A stretch of DNA of 64,000 bases from the NCBI GenBank assembly GCA_016710645.1, contig JADJVI010000050.1:1-64000 (forward strand). The letters run 5' to 3'. Made by a program: the position numbers and the translations under genes. The DNA comes from Actinomycetales bacterium. Its GTDB lineage: Bacteria > Actinomycetota > Actinomycetes > Actinomycetales > Dermatophilaceae. The notes beneath the pieces were generated by a model that searched no databases, was not told the origin of the DNA, and saw only the letters and a list, made by a program, of their open reading frames with translations. Below, one piece after another: positions 1-9,749 of this stretch. Every line of letters starts with the position of its first letter. Within the stretch, counting starts at the first letter, position 1.

Positions 1-3000
1 CGACCGGGGTGCCCGGGATGGCCTTGACGGTGTAGCTGAACACCGCGTCACCGCCCGGAGTGGTCTCCACCGTGGTGTCTTCCGCGGCCTTGGTGATCGT
101 CCACCGGGTAGGTCCGGGTGAAGGTCCGCCTGCAGTCTTGGTCACCGTGACGTCAGCACCGACGCAGACCTCGGTGGACGCAGTCGCGCTGCGGCCCGGG
201 ATCTCGGTGATGCTCGCGGTGTTGAGGTATGCCGTGCACGTCCCCGCCACGCCGCCGAACTGCGCGGAGGTAGGTCGGGAAGGTGTGCGGGCCCGTCGGC
301 CCAGGTGGCCGTGCCGAGGGTGACGGTGGACTGGCCGGCCGGGGTGTCGGTCACCGTGATGGTGTCGTTCACCGAGGTCTGGGTCAGGGCCACGTCGGGC
401 CGTGCCGGATGCCGAGCCAGTCGGGGTGGACGACGTCGCTGCGTCCCACGTCGCCGTCGCGGTGTTGATGCCGGAGTAGTCGCCGGCGTAGTCACCTCGA
501 GCAGGTGTAGTGCACCGTGGCCGTGCCGGACTTCGGCACGGTGACCGTGGCGCCCTCGTCGATCGTGCAGGGTCACGCCGGCGATGTCGACCACGTCGGT
601 CACCGTCGCCGTGATGTCCTGCCAGTCATTGGCGTTGGTCAGCGTGATGGTGCCGGTGAGCGCCTGCGCCGAGTCGGTGTAGCCGTTCCGGGGTCACCGT
701 CACGCCGTAGTCCACCGTCGCCTGCTGACCAGCAGCGATCGTCTGGGCCGCCGGGCTGGCCGACTTCGCGATCGTCCAGTCGTAGGTGCGGGTGAATCCA
801 CCGGCCGCCGTCTTGGCCACCGTGAGGTCGACACTCCACACACCGTCACGCTCGCCGAGGTGGCCTGGCCGGTCTCGGTGATGGCAGCGGTGTTGTCGTA
901 TGCCGTGCACGTCCCGGCCACGCCGTCACGAGGATCGTGTCGGTGTAGGTCGTCGATGCCGGCGCGGTGAGGTAATCCAGCGTGCCGAGCGTCTTGGCTG
1001 TACGGTCGCGGTGTTGGACCCGGTGTATGCCGGCTGGCTCGCGAACTGGCACGAGTAGCTCAGCGTCACCGACTGCCCGGCCGGGATGACCACGTCGTTG
1101 CCACCGGTCACCGTGCAGCTCGCGCCGATGTCCGTGAGGTCGGTGACGTCAGCGGTCACGGCCTGCCAGGTGTTGGGGTTGGTCACCGTGATGGTGCCGG
1201 TCATCGTCCACGCGGAGTCGGTGGACCCGGCCTTGGCCACGACGATGTCGTAGGACGAGGTCACCGGGGTGCCAGCCGGAGTCGAGACCTGCGGGGCTGC
1301 TGCGGTCTTGGTGATGGTCCAGTCGTAGTCCCGGTGGTAGCTCGTCGCGACCGTCTTGGTCACGGTGAGGTCGGCGCCGCGGCAGGCCTCGACGGTGGCG
1401 CTGTCTGAGCCGCCGGTCGAGAGGTCGCCGTGTTGTCGAAGGTCTGGCAGGTGCCGGCGGTGCCGACGTTCCAGACGTGCGAGTAGCTCAGCGTGGTCGG
1501 GCTGCCGTCACCGGCGGACACGACCGTGCTGTCACCGGTCCACCCGGCGACCGGGTCGGTTACCGTGGTCGTCGCGTTGGTCACCGACGGCGAGACCGCA
1601 CCGAAGTCGACTGGAGGCGGCCGGGCTCAGCGTGCCCGCAGCGACAAAGCCGGTGGCCGGCCACGACACGGTCGCGGTGTTGGTCACCGAGCCAGTCGGG
1701 ACGGCATCGAGCGCGCAGCTGTAGGTGATCGTCAACGAGCCGTTGGCCGGCAGGGTCCGGTCGGCCGAGGTGAGCTGGCAGGTCGCACCAGCCATCACGT
1801 CGGACACCGTCACCGTGAGGGCGACGTCGTTGGGGTTGGTCACCGTGATCGATCCGGTCACCGTGGCGCCGGTGTCGTGCTTGGTCGGCGTCAAGACGAC
1901 GGTGTAGTCCGCGGTGACGTCACCGGTGACCGGGTCGGCATAGAGCCGGTCGGCCGGGCCGGTCTTGTCGACCGTGTAGGTCCAGTCGCGGGCGTAAGCA
2001 CCCGTGGCGGACTTGGTGGCGGAGATCGCGGCAGCACGGCATACCTGCACCGTCGCGTCGTCGGAACCGCCGGTCGAGAGGGTCGCCGTGTTGGTGAAGT
2101 CCACGCAGGTGCCGGCGGTGCCGGTCCACGTGTGGTCATAGCTCACCGACTGCACCCCATCGGCAGCGGCGAACGGGCCGTAGCTCGCAGCCGGAGCGTT
2201 GGGGTCGGTGAAGGTCACCGACGAGTCGGTTTCGGTCGGGGTCACCGCACCGAAGTCGACAACAGCCGAGGGCGCCAGCGAGCCCGCCGGGACATAGGCG
2301 ACTGCCGGCCAGCTCACCGACGCGGTGTTGGTGACCGTGCCGGTCGGCACCGACGCCAGCGCGCAGGTGTAGCTCACGGTCGCCGAACCATTGGCCGGGA
2401 CCTCGACGGTGCCGGGGCTGACCGGGCAGGTGACCTCGCCGAGGGCGTCGGTCACGGTGGCCGTGATGGCGACGTCGTTGGGGTTGGTCACCGTCACCGA
2501 GCCGGACACCACGGCGCCCGAGTCGGTCTTGCTCGGGGTCACCGTCACCGTGTAGGTCGCGGTGGCCTCACCCGTTGCCGGGTCGGCGACCAGGTGGGTC
2601 GCCGCGGCGTCCTTGACGATGGTCCAGTCCCAGTCGCGGGCGAAGGCACCCGCGGCGGTCTTGAGGCCGTCACCGCGGCATAGCCGCAGACCATCGCCGA
2701 GGCGGTGTCGGTGGCGCCGGTCTCGGTGATCGTCGCGGTGTTATCGATCATGAGGCAGGAGCCGGTAGGCGCCGTGACGGTCTTGTCATAGCTGAACGTC
2801 TTGGGCGACTCGCCGATCGCCACGGTGCCAAGGGTCGTGGTGACCCCGCCCACCGTGTCGGTGACAGTCACTTCGGCGTTCGTCTCACCGGCCAGATCCA
2901 GCGTGTATGCCGCCGTGCCCGACGCCGAGCCGTGCGCGGTGAACGCCGCCGTCTGGTCCCAGGTCGCCGTCGCGGTGTTGGTGCCGGAATAGGAGGCCGG

Positions 3001-3812
3001 CGCCACGGCATACGTACAGGTGTAGTCGAGGGTGACCGAGCCGCCGGACTTCGCGAGCGTCGCGGTCGTGTCACCGGTGACCGTGCAGGTGCCGCCGTCC
3101 ACCGAGAGCGCGTCAGTGACGCCGGTGAGCGAGACGGACTGCCACGAGTTGGGGTTGGTCACCGTGATCGTTCCGGTGACCGTCCAACCAGAGTCGGTCT
3201 GGCCGGTCTTGGTGGCGATCACCGTGTAAGGGATCGTCACGTCGGTGCCACCAGCGACCGACGCCGGGAAGTCGCCGACGGCCTTGTCGACGGTCCAGGC
3301 GTAGGTCGTGTCGTAGGAGCCGGTCGCGGTCTTGGTGACCGTGAGGTCGGCGCCCACGCACATGGTCACCGTCGCCGACGCGGTGTCGGCGTTGGCTGCC
3401 GTGGCGAACGACGCGGTGTTGTCGTAGCTGCGGCAGCTCCCCGGGGTGGCGTCGCTCGCGGGCTTGGTCACCGAGTAGGTGACGCTCTGGGTGGCGGGGT
3501 CGCCCCAGACCGCCGTGCCGATCTGCACCGGGGTGGTGCCGGTCTTGTTGTCCCAGATCGCGATCGACTTGTCGACCGAGCTGGTCTCGGTGAAGGTCAC
3601 CGGGGAGACCGACGCCGATGCCGTGCCGCTGACCGGCTGGCCGGAGACCGGCTCGGCCGTCCAGGCGACGGTGGCCGTGTTGGAGGCGACGGCCGGAGGC
3701 GCACCCAGACCGGTGCACGAGTAGGCGACGCCGACCGACCCATTGGCCGGGACGGACACCGTCGCGCCGTCGGGGTAGGTGCACGAAGCAGCCGCGCCGT
3801 AGGGGCAGGTCG
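1..3812 (-). pseudogene. Distal, frameshifted part of giant DUF11-repeat surface protein
   Basis: This is the continuation of the protein that starts at 8101. Recognisable DUF11-like repeat modules (Lys-Thr-Ala ... Tyr-Asp-Trp-Thr-Ile, then Thr-Val-Thr-Asn-Pro-Asn) carry on every 650-690 bases, but in changing frames. Breaks are seen near 3808 (extra C in a CCCC run), 2668 (one C missing), 1618 and 1425 (CCC read as CC), and then every 50-150 bases from about 1005 down to base 1. Long intact pieces are 2545-3759, 1532-2548 and 926-1363. The protein sequence stays good on both sides of each break, which favours base-calling or assembly errors near a contig end over old decay. The gene runs off the left edge, so no stop or anchor is seen. 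Confidence 0.7.
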
Positions 3813-6800
3813 GTGACCGTGGCCGACACCGGGAAGCCGTTGGGGTTGGTCACGGTGACCGTGCCCGCCATCGCCCAGTCGGAGTCGGTGGTGGTGCCCT
3901 GGGTGGCCGTCACCGTGTAGGTGAAGGTGGCGGTGCCGTCGGGGGCGACGTTGACCTGGGTGGCCTCCGCAGCCTTGGCGATGCTCCAGTCATAGGTGCG
4001 GGTGAAGCTGCCGGCCGCCGTCTTGGTCGCCGTCGGCGCCGTGACGATGCACAGCTGGACGCTCGCGTCGTCGGACTGACCGGTCGAGCTGATCGTCGCG
4101 GTGTTGTCGATCGTCTGGCACTGGCCGACGGTGCCGGTCAGCGTGACGTCATAGCTCGCGCTGCCGGTGTCGGTGAAGGTGCCGACGACCCCACCGGGAG
4201 CCATCGGGTCGGTCACAGTGATCGACTCGTCGACCGAACCAGTCAGCGTGCCGGCCACCCCAGCGGAGCCGGTGGCAGAGCCGACAGCCGTGTGAGCCGC
4301 TGCGGCATCCCACGTTGCCGTGGCGGTGTTGGTGCCGGACAGGGTGCCGGGGTTGGCGCCCGCCGCAACGGTGCACGTGTAGTGCAGCGTGGCGTCGGCG
4401 CCGCCGAGGACGGTCACCGTCGGGTCACCGACGATGGTGCAGGTCAGCCCGGCGATGTCGACGGCGTCAGTCACCGTGGCGGTGATCGACTCGAAGTTGT
4501 TCGGGTTGTGCACGACGATGTCACCGGTGAGGGTCCACGCGGTCGGCGTGGGGGTGCCGCGGGTGACGTCGACCGTGTAGGTGACTGTGGTGTTGCCGCC
4601 TTCGCTGACCACGACGGTCGGCTGGTCGACCGACTTGGCGATCGTCCACGGGTAGGTCCGGGTGTAGCCCGCCGTGGCGGTCTTGGTGACCGTCAGCGGC
4701 GAGGCACCGCAGAGCTGCTGCGAGACCGAGTCACTGTCGAGCTGCACCGCGTTGTCGCCGACGACTGCTGCGGTGTTGTCGTAGGTCGCGCAGCTGGCCT
4801 CCGGCGCCGTCCGGGTGATCGTGTAGGTCAGGTCGGTCGAGGCCGCGGCCGTCGCCCAATCCAGCGTCCACGAGTCATGCTGAGTGTCGGTGACGGTGAC
4901 GGTCTTGTTGGTCTCACCCTGCAAAGCCAGGGTGTATGCCGCGTCGCCGCTCGCGCTGCCGGCTGCGGTGTGTGCCGCGGCGGCATCCCAGGTGGCGGTT
5001 GCGGTGTTCGTGCCCTGGTATGCCGTGGGCTGCACGGCATACGTGCAGGTGTAGGAGAACTGAGCCGACCCGGAAGCGGGGATCGACGCGGTCTGGTCGC
5101 CGGTGACGACGCAGCTCGCGCCGGTGACCGACAGGGCGTCGCTCACGCCGGTGAGCGTGACGGCCTGCCAGGTGTTGGGGTTGCTCACCGTGATGGCGCC
5201 AGTGACGACCCAGCCGGAGTCGGTCTGGCCGGCCTTGGTCACCGTCAACGTGTAGGGGTAGTCGACTGTCGAGCCGGACGGGACGACACCGGGGACGTCG
5301 CCGAGCTTCTTGTCGATGGCCCACGCGTAGGTCGTGTCGTAGGAGCCGGTCGCGGTCTTGGAGACCGTGAGGTCGGCGCCGCGGCATACCTCGACCGTGG
5401 CGGAGGCGGTGTCGCCGGTGACCGACGCGGTGTTGACGAACGACTGGCAGGTGCCGGCGTTCGGGTTGGTCCACGTCGCGGTGACCTCGTAGCTGCCGCC
5501 CGCCGGAGCGGTCGCCGTCGCGGGCAAGCCGGTGGCCGCCTGCGGGTCGGTGACCTCGGTGGTCGCGCCGTGCTCGACCGACGGGGCCAGGCCCGCGAAG
5601 GTCGTCGAGGCGGTCGCCGAGATCGAGCCGGACTTGACGAAACCGCTGTCCGCCCAGCTCGCGGTGACCGTGTTGGTCAACGTGCCCGCACCGGGGTCGC
5701 TGGTGAAGCTGCAGGTGTAGTCCACCGTCTCAGTGGCACCGGCCGCGATGCTCGTCGGCACGGTGCCGAGGGTGCAGGTCGCGCCCGGGAGGCTGTCGGT
5801 GACGGTGACGCCGGTGAGGGCGACCGAATTGGGGTTGTGCAGTGTGACCGTGCCGGTCACGGTCCAGGCCGAGTCGCTCTTGGTCGTGGTGGCCGTCACC
5901 GTGTAGGACGCGGTCGCCGTCCCGGTGGCCGGGTCGGCGATGACGCGCGGGGCTGCGGCGACCTTGGCGACATCCCAGGTCCAGTCGCGGGTGAATGACG
6001 GGGTCGCCGTCTTGGAGACCTCAAGTGCCGAGCCGCCACAGATCGAGGCGGTTGCGGTCGCCGGGTGCGCCGAGTCGGTGCCGAGCCAGGCGGTGTTGGT
6101 GAAGCTCGTGCAGCCACCGGCCGGGGCGGTCTTGGTCAGCGTGTACGTGAAGACCTGGCTGGACGGCACGGTCGCGTCGGCGGTGCCGAGGACCACGGGG
6201 TGGGCCGGGTCGGTCTTGTCGTCGGTGACCGTGATGGTCTGCCCCGTGACCGTGACATTGGCCTGCGCGAAGGTGGCCGATGCGGTGCCCGACGCCGTGC
6301 CGGTGGTGCCGTACGGCATACCGGCCGTCCAGGTCGCGGTGGCCGTGTTGGTCACCGCCGACGCCGGCTTGCTGGCGAAGGTGCACGTGTAGGGGAAGGT
6401 CAGCGTGGCGCCTGCCGCGACAGTGATGCCGCTGGTGGTGCCGGTGATCGAGCAGGTGCCGCCGGTCATGGCGTCGACCAGGCTGACGCCGGGGACCGGG
6501 ACGGTGTTGGGGTTGGTCACCGTGATGACGCCCGAGGTGACAAAGCCGGACTCGTGGGCGGTCGGGACTGCCGTCACCGTGTAGGTGAAGTCGGCGGTCG
6601 CCCCGCTGGCGACGTTCTGGCTCGCCGGGGTCACCGACTTGGTGATGGCCCAGGTCCAGTCGCGGTTGTATGCCGTGGTGGCCGTCTTGCTGACGACGAG
6701 GTTCTTGTAGACGAACTTGTTGGTGTAGGTGCAAGTGATGGTCTTGGCAGACACGACTGTAAGGGTGGCTGTCGCGCCGTTGACCACATAGGTGCCGCCG

Positions 6801-8101
6801 GTGCAGGTGATATTGGACAGGTCCCACCCGGAGGTGGCCGCCTCGGTCAGGGTCCACGTGCCGGGGGCCACGTTGTAAGTCGCCGTGTTGGACAACGTCG
6901 GGTCGGCGTCGTCATCGAGGGGGAAGGTCTTGGACGACGTCGCGCTGGCGAGGGTGAAGCTGAAGTCCTGAGCGCTGTTGGGGACGGCGTCCTTGATGAT
7001 CGTCACGGTGCCAGCAGTCTGGACGGCACCGGAGGCCATCTGGTTGTCCATCGAGCCCAGCGAGGCGGGCTTGCCGCTGCCTTCTTGCAGGCTGACCAGG
7101 CTCACGTGGTAGGGCGATCCGGAGATCGAGCCGGCACCCTGACCGGTGCCCCAGTCGAGCTGGGACGCGACGTGGCCGCCGAACCACAGCACCGAGTCGG
7201 CGCCGGTGGCGGTGAAGGTGAGCGTGACCGTGGCGATGGTGTCACCGGCATACGAGCTGGGCATCACGATGCTCGCGTTGGTCATCGTGCCGCCGAACAT
7301 GGTGAAGTTCTGACCGCCGCTCTGCGGGGTGGTCGTGGGGATCGGGTAGGTCGACGCACCGGCGATCGAGCAGGGGGTCAAGCTCTGGCACTGGTCGGTG
7401 ATCCACGTCTCGGACGCGTTGTAGGTCGTGAGGTAGTCGTAGGCGTGCAGGCCGCCCTTGCTGGTCTGGTAGGTGAAGACCAGGGTGTAGGTCTGACCGG
7501 TGATGAGGCCGGTCAGCGCCAACCGCTGAGGCGTCGAATCGCCTTCGTTGTAAACGGAGTTGGACTGCTGCAGGTTGCCATTCACCCACTGGCAGCCTGG
7601 GTCGTTGGACGTCGACGGATAGCCATTGCCGGTGTCATTGGCACATTGATCGAATGTCTTGACCGCTGAGTCGGTAAATGTCACGGATGCCGTGCCGCTC
7701 GCGCCGCTGGCCGTAGCCGTGTAGTTCGCGACGAACCACGCGGGGAGCGCGAAGGTGTAGGAGATCGCCCCGTCAGCGCCGGCGACCGGGTCGGCGGGAG
7801 CGCCATTGGCGCCGCTGGATAGCGACCAGGTCTGACCAGCGTCGTCGTTGACGACGATGTGGACCTGCTCACCCGCCGCCCAGTTGGCGCCGGAGAGCAC
7901 GACCGTGCCGCCAGGTGGATAGTCGGCCTGGTCGGAGACCAGCGTCGGAGGTCCGTCCGCGGCGAACGCGATGCGGACGCTGCCCAACACTCCGACCACT
8001 GCGACCGCCGCGAGCACGGCGACGAACCGCACCCACCGCCGCCACACGTGAGTCGGTTGGACGGCATACCCCAATGACGTGGAGCGCGAGAACCCAGCCA
8101 T
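3113..8101 (-). CDS. Giant secreted DUF11/Ig-like repeat surface protein, N-terminal part
   Basis: This is predicted to be an exported cell-surface protein, probably adhesive or structural. The start at 8101 has a good ribosome site (GGGGAAG, 8 bases upstream). An arginine-containing n-region and a hydrophobic stretch end in Ala-Phe-Ala at about residue 47, a likely signal peptidase site. Residues 50-440 hold a DUF-like N-terminal domain and a Thr/Ser-rich region. Repeats of about 220 residues follow, each opening with a Val-Ser-Lys-Thr-Ala-Thr type motif and carrying paired Cys residues. At least eleven such units can be traced down to base 1. The authentic frame ends near 3810 and the last 230 residues of this ORF are out of frame. 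The divergent regulator at 8431 may control it. No catalytic motif was seen. Confidence 0.8.
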   Translation of the reverse strand: MAGFSRSTSLGYAVQPTHVWRRWVRFVAVLAAVAVVGVLGSVRIAFAADGPPTLVSDQADYPPGGTVVLSGANWAAGEQVHIVVNDDAGQTWSLSSGANGAPADPVAGADGAISYTFALPAWFVANYTATASGASGTASVTFTDSAVKTFDQCANDTGNGYPSTSNDPGCQWVNGNLQQSNSVYNEGDSTPQRLALTGLITGQTYTLVFTYQTSKGGLHAYDYLTTYNASETWITDQCQSLTPCSIAGASTYPIPTTTPQSGGQNFTMFGGTMTNASIVMPSSYAGDTIATVTLTFTATGADSVLWFGGHVASQLDWGTGQGAGSISGSPYHVSLVSLQEGSGKPASLGSMDNQMASGAVQTAGTVTIIKDAVPNSAQDFSFTLASATSSKTFPLDDDADPTLSNTATYNVAPGTWTLTEAATSGWDLSNITCTGGTYVVNGATATLTVVSAKTITCTYTNKFVYKNLVVSKTATTAYNRDWTWAITKSVTPASQNVASGATADFTYTVTAVPTAHESGFVTSGVITVTNPNTVPVPGVSLVDAMTGGTCSITGTTSGITVAAGATLTFPYTCTFASKPASAVTNTATATWTAGMPYGTTGTASGTASATFAQANVTVTGQTITVTDDKTDPAHPVVLGTADATVPSSQVFTYTLTKTAPAGGCTSFTNTAWLGTDSAHPATATASICGGSALEVSKTATPSFTRDWTWDVAKVAAAPRVIADPATGTATASYTVTATTTKSDSAWTVTGTVTLHNPNSVALTGVTVTDSLPGATCTLGTVPTSIAAGATETVDYTCSFTSDPGAGTLTNTVTASWADSGFVKSGSISATASTTFAGLAPSVEHGATTEVTDPQAATGLPATATAPAGGSYEVTATWTNPNAGTCQSFVNTASVTGDTASATVEVCRGADLTVSKTATGSYDTTYAWAIDKKLGDVPGVVPSGSTVDYPYTLTVTKAGQTDSGWVVTGAITVSNPNTWQAVTLTGVSDALSVTGASCVVTGDQTASIPASGSAQFSYTCTYAVQPTAYQGTNTATATWDAAAAHTAAGSASGDAAYTLALQGETNKTVTVTDTQHDSWTLDWATAAASTDLTYTITRTAPEASCATYDNTAAVVGDNAVQLDSDSVSQQLCGASPLTVTKTATAGYTRTYPWTIAKSVDQPTVVVSEGGNTTVTYTVDVTRGTPTPTAWTLTGDIVVHNPNNFESITATVTDAVDIAGLTCTIVGDPTVTVLGGADATLHYTCTVAAGANPGTLSGTNTATATWDAAAAHTAVGSATGSAGVAGTLTGSVDESITVTDPMAPGGVVGTFTDTGSASYDVTLTGTVGQCQTIDNTATISSTGQSDDASVQLCIVTAPTATKTAAGSFTRTYDWSIAKAAEATQVNVAPDGTATFTYTVTATQGTTTDSDWAMAGTVTVTNPNGFPVSATVTDLPLRRGCFVHLPRRRDGVRPGQWVGRRRLLVHRSGCASGRRLQHGHRRLDGRAGLRPAGQRHGIGVGLPGDLHRDQLGRQVDRDLGQQDRHHPGADRHGGLGRPRHPERHLLGDQARERRHPGELPQLRQHRVVRHGSQRRHRVGDGDHVRGRRPHGHQDRDRLLRHDLRLDRRQGRRRLPGVGRWWHRRDDPLHGDRHQDRPDRLWLDGHRNDHGDQPQLVAVRLAHRRH

Positions 8102-8430
8102 GCCACTTCCCCTTTGTCGACACCTGCGTCAACCCCCGTGGAGCACACGATGGTGGACCGGCCTCACCGTGACTTCCCGGACCGCTCACGAAGCCCTCAC
8201 GAACGCCCGGCGGCACGGCATACCGGCGTGTCGTCGCTGTGAGATGTGTCGGGCCGTCCCCCAACCGGGGGACGACCCCCAGCGCCATGTCCGATTTGTG
8301 GATAAATGCACCCGACGGCCACCTACACATTCCCCGACATTTCCCGGAAAGGGGATGACCCTGTCGGTGGAACCCTCTACTCTGGGAAACGGCTTCGGGG
8401 GCCGTTTCAGGGGATAGGGCAGATGTATAC
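8102..8430. promoter_or_regulatory. Divergent control region with two hairpins
   Basis: This 329-base gap separates the minus-strand surface-protein gene from the plus-strand regulator. It holds the GTCCCCC/GGGGGAC stem at 8256-8273 (loop AACC), a GAAACGGC/GCCGTTTC stem at 8386-8408 (loop TTCGGGG) about 22 bases before the regulator start, and one copy of the dispersed motif near 8215. No clear -35/-10 pair was found. The stems could be operators or leader structures; that is inference. Confidence 0.4.
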
Positions 8431-9120
8431 ATGGGGACGGTCATCCTCCTAACCAGCGACCCCTCGGTGCACTCCGATGCGAGCGCAGCCGTGCGGTCAG
8501 ATCACGTGACGGTGCGGGTCGCTGATGTGCGCGCGGCCTTGGCTGCCGCCCATGCGACCCAGGATGCGCTTCTAGTGATCGGCATGGGTCCGCACGGACC
8601 CTCGGGTTACGACCAGTGTCGACAAATCCGCGCAGCCAGCGATCTGCCGATTCTCGTCATCGGACCCAGCCGCGACGAGATCGACGAGTTGCTCGCCTTC
8701 GCCGCCGGCGCGGACGACTACCTCGCCAGCCCCTATCCGCATCGGGTCTTCCTGGCCCGCGTCGGCGCCCTCATCGCGCGCGCGGCCCGGACTCACGGCC
8801 TGGTCTCCAACGAAAGGGTCCTCGGCACCCTCCTGGTCGACATTGATCAGCGCCGCGCGTTCATCTCGGGAGCTCCTCTGCACCTGACCCGGATCGAGTT
8901 CGACCTGCTCGTCGTGCTCTCCGAGAACCCCCATCGCGTCGTCCCGCGCAGCGAGTTGCTCGACCGGGTCTGGGGGCCGTGGCCGGGCAATCACCATGTC
9001 GTCGAGGTCCACCTCAGTCGGTTGCGCGCCAAGATCCGTGCGGCCGGTGGTCCGCGGATCGGCGAGGCGGTCGCGGGGTTCGGTTATCGGTTCGGCGGCG
9101 AGGCCTCGGCCACCGCGTGA
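8431..9120 (+). CDS. OmpR-family response regulator with degenerate receiver
   Basis: A 229-residue DNA-binding regulator. Residues 1-120 have the fold pattern of a receiver domain. Residues 130-225 form a winged helix of the OmpR/PhoB type, with the usual Leu-Thr-Xaa-Xaa-Glu-Phe-Asp-Leu-Leu and a C-terminal Gly-Phe-Gly-Tyr-Arg-Phe wing. The receiver lacks the expected phospho-acceptor Asp (Gly51 sits there), the switch Thr (Gly78) and the conserved Lys (Ser100), and its N-terminal acidic pair is weak. No histidine kinase is adjacent. It is therefore probably an atypical, phosphorylation-independent regulator. Its divergent placement next to the giant surface-protein gene makes that gene a candidate target. 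An inverted pair of the dispersed motif sits just after the stop. Confidence 0.85.
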   Translation: MGTVILLTSDPSVHSDASAAVRSDHVTVRVADVRAALAAAHATQDALLVIGMGPHGPSGYDQCRQIRAASDLPILVIGPSRDEIDELLAFAAGADDYLASPYPHRVFLARVGALIARAARTHGLVSNERVLGTLLVDIDQRRAFISGAPLHLTRIEFDLLVVLSENPHRVVPRSELLDRVWGPWPGNHHVVEVHLSRLRAKIRAAGGPRIGEAVAGFGYRFGGEASATA

Positions 9121-9131
9121 GGTGAGGGGCA

Positions 9132-9155
9132 CGGCATACCTGCTCAGGTATGCCG
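9132..9155. terminator. Inverted pair of the dispersed motif, stem-loop after regulator
   Basis: CGGCATACCTG and CAGGTATGCCG are perfect inverted copies separated by two bases, starting 11 bases after the regulator stop codon. They can fold into a stem of about 10 bp. No T-run follows. In Neisseria, paired uptake sequences often form terminators; the parallel here is inference. Confidence 0.5.
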
Positions 9156-9231
9156 GGTGGCTGGCTTCCCCGCGGCCTCCCTGCCCGCGGTGCGCGGGTA
9201 TGAAGGGCAGTGGGTATGCCGGGCAGCAGGA

Positions 9232-9315
9232 CACCCCGCGTACCTGGAAGAGCTCACCTGCCCTTGCTGCATTCCTGCCCTGGGGGAGTTCAGTGAGGTA
9301 CCACCACGCGGGGTG
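9232..9315 (-). ncRNA. ffs: Small signal recognition particle RNA (4.5S RNA)
   Basis: Read on the minus strand, the terminal arms CACCCCGCGT and ACGCGGGGTG pair. The interior holds the conserved SRP domain-IV core, CAGGGCAGGAATGCAGCAAG with GGGCAGG after it, including the GCAGCA-type asymmetric loop and a GGAA-like tetraloop region. The length of about 84 bases matches the small SRP RNA of Streptomyces-type actinobacteria. Placement beside a serine tRNA is a common actinobacterial arrangement. It works with Ffh in membrane protein targeting. Confidence 0.88.
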
Positions 9316-9360
9316 CCGTGCTCATCATAGGTCAGCGCCCACTGCGCACCCCCCACCCCC

Positions 9361-9510
9361 CACAAGTTTTGGTGCGGCAGAACATGCGCCAGGGCGCCGA
9401 ATCCGCCACACCAAAACTGGGAAGGGCTCCGCGGCGCACCCCACCCGGGCCACAAGTTTTGGTGCGGCAGAACATGCGCCAGGGCGCCGAATCCGCCACA
9501 CCAAAACTGG
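9361..9510. repeat. Two identical 60-bp imperfect-hairpin elements
   Basis: The block 9361-9420 is repeated base for base at 9451-9510, 90 bases apart. Each copy begins with AGTTTTGGTG and ends with CACCAAAACT, perfect 10-bp inverted ends. A mismatched inner stem and a GGCGCC-containing centre follow. Part of the flank (GAAG ... CCGCGGCGC) is duplicated too. No coding sense is visible. The function is unknown; they could be terminators of the flanking RNA genes or a small mobile hairpin. Confidence 0.7.
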
Positions 9511-9594
9511 TGAAGAGGTCCGCGGCGCGGGTGAGCCAGCCCAGGCCGGTCGGCGATTTCGGCGCCGGGCGGGCGCTCCGGTACCCTCGCCCAC

Positions 9595-9682
9595 GGAGGA
9601 TTCGCATAGTGGCCTAGTGCGCACGATTGGAAATCGTGTTGGGTTAACACCCTCAGGGGTTCAAATCCCCTATCCTCCGCCA
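9595..9682 (+). tRNA. tRNA-Ser (anticodon GGA), CCA encoded
   Basis: A complete cloverleaf of 88 bases. The acceptor GGAGGAT (9595-9601) pairs with ATCCTCC (9672-9678), then discriminator G and encoded CCA. The anticodon stem is CACGA/TCGTG with loop TTGGAAA, anticodon GGA at 9629-9631. A long variable arm (about 9639-9655) and the T-arm GGGGTTCAAATCCCC are typical of class II serine tRNAs. Confidence 0.95.
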
Positions 9683-9749
9683 GCTCACGACGGCGGCGCT
9701 CATGACTGGGCGTCGCCGTCGCTGCTGTCCGGACCAATCCAGCCGACCG

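Noticed and set aside
6065..7669. Plus-strand 534-codon frame over the first surface gene
   Set aside because: Arg/Gly/Asp-rich shadow of the minus-strand repeats with no start context.
8431..9120. Ordinary two-component regulator
   Set aside because: The phospho-acceptor and switch residues are missing and no kinase gene is next to it.
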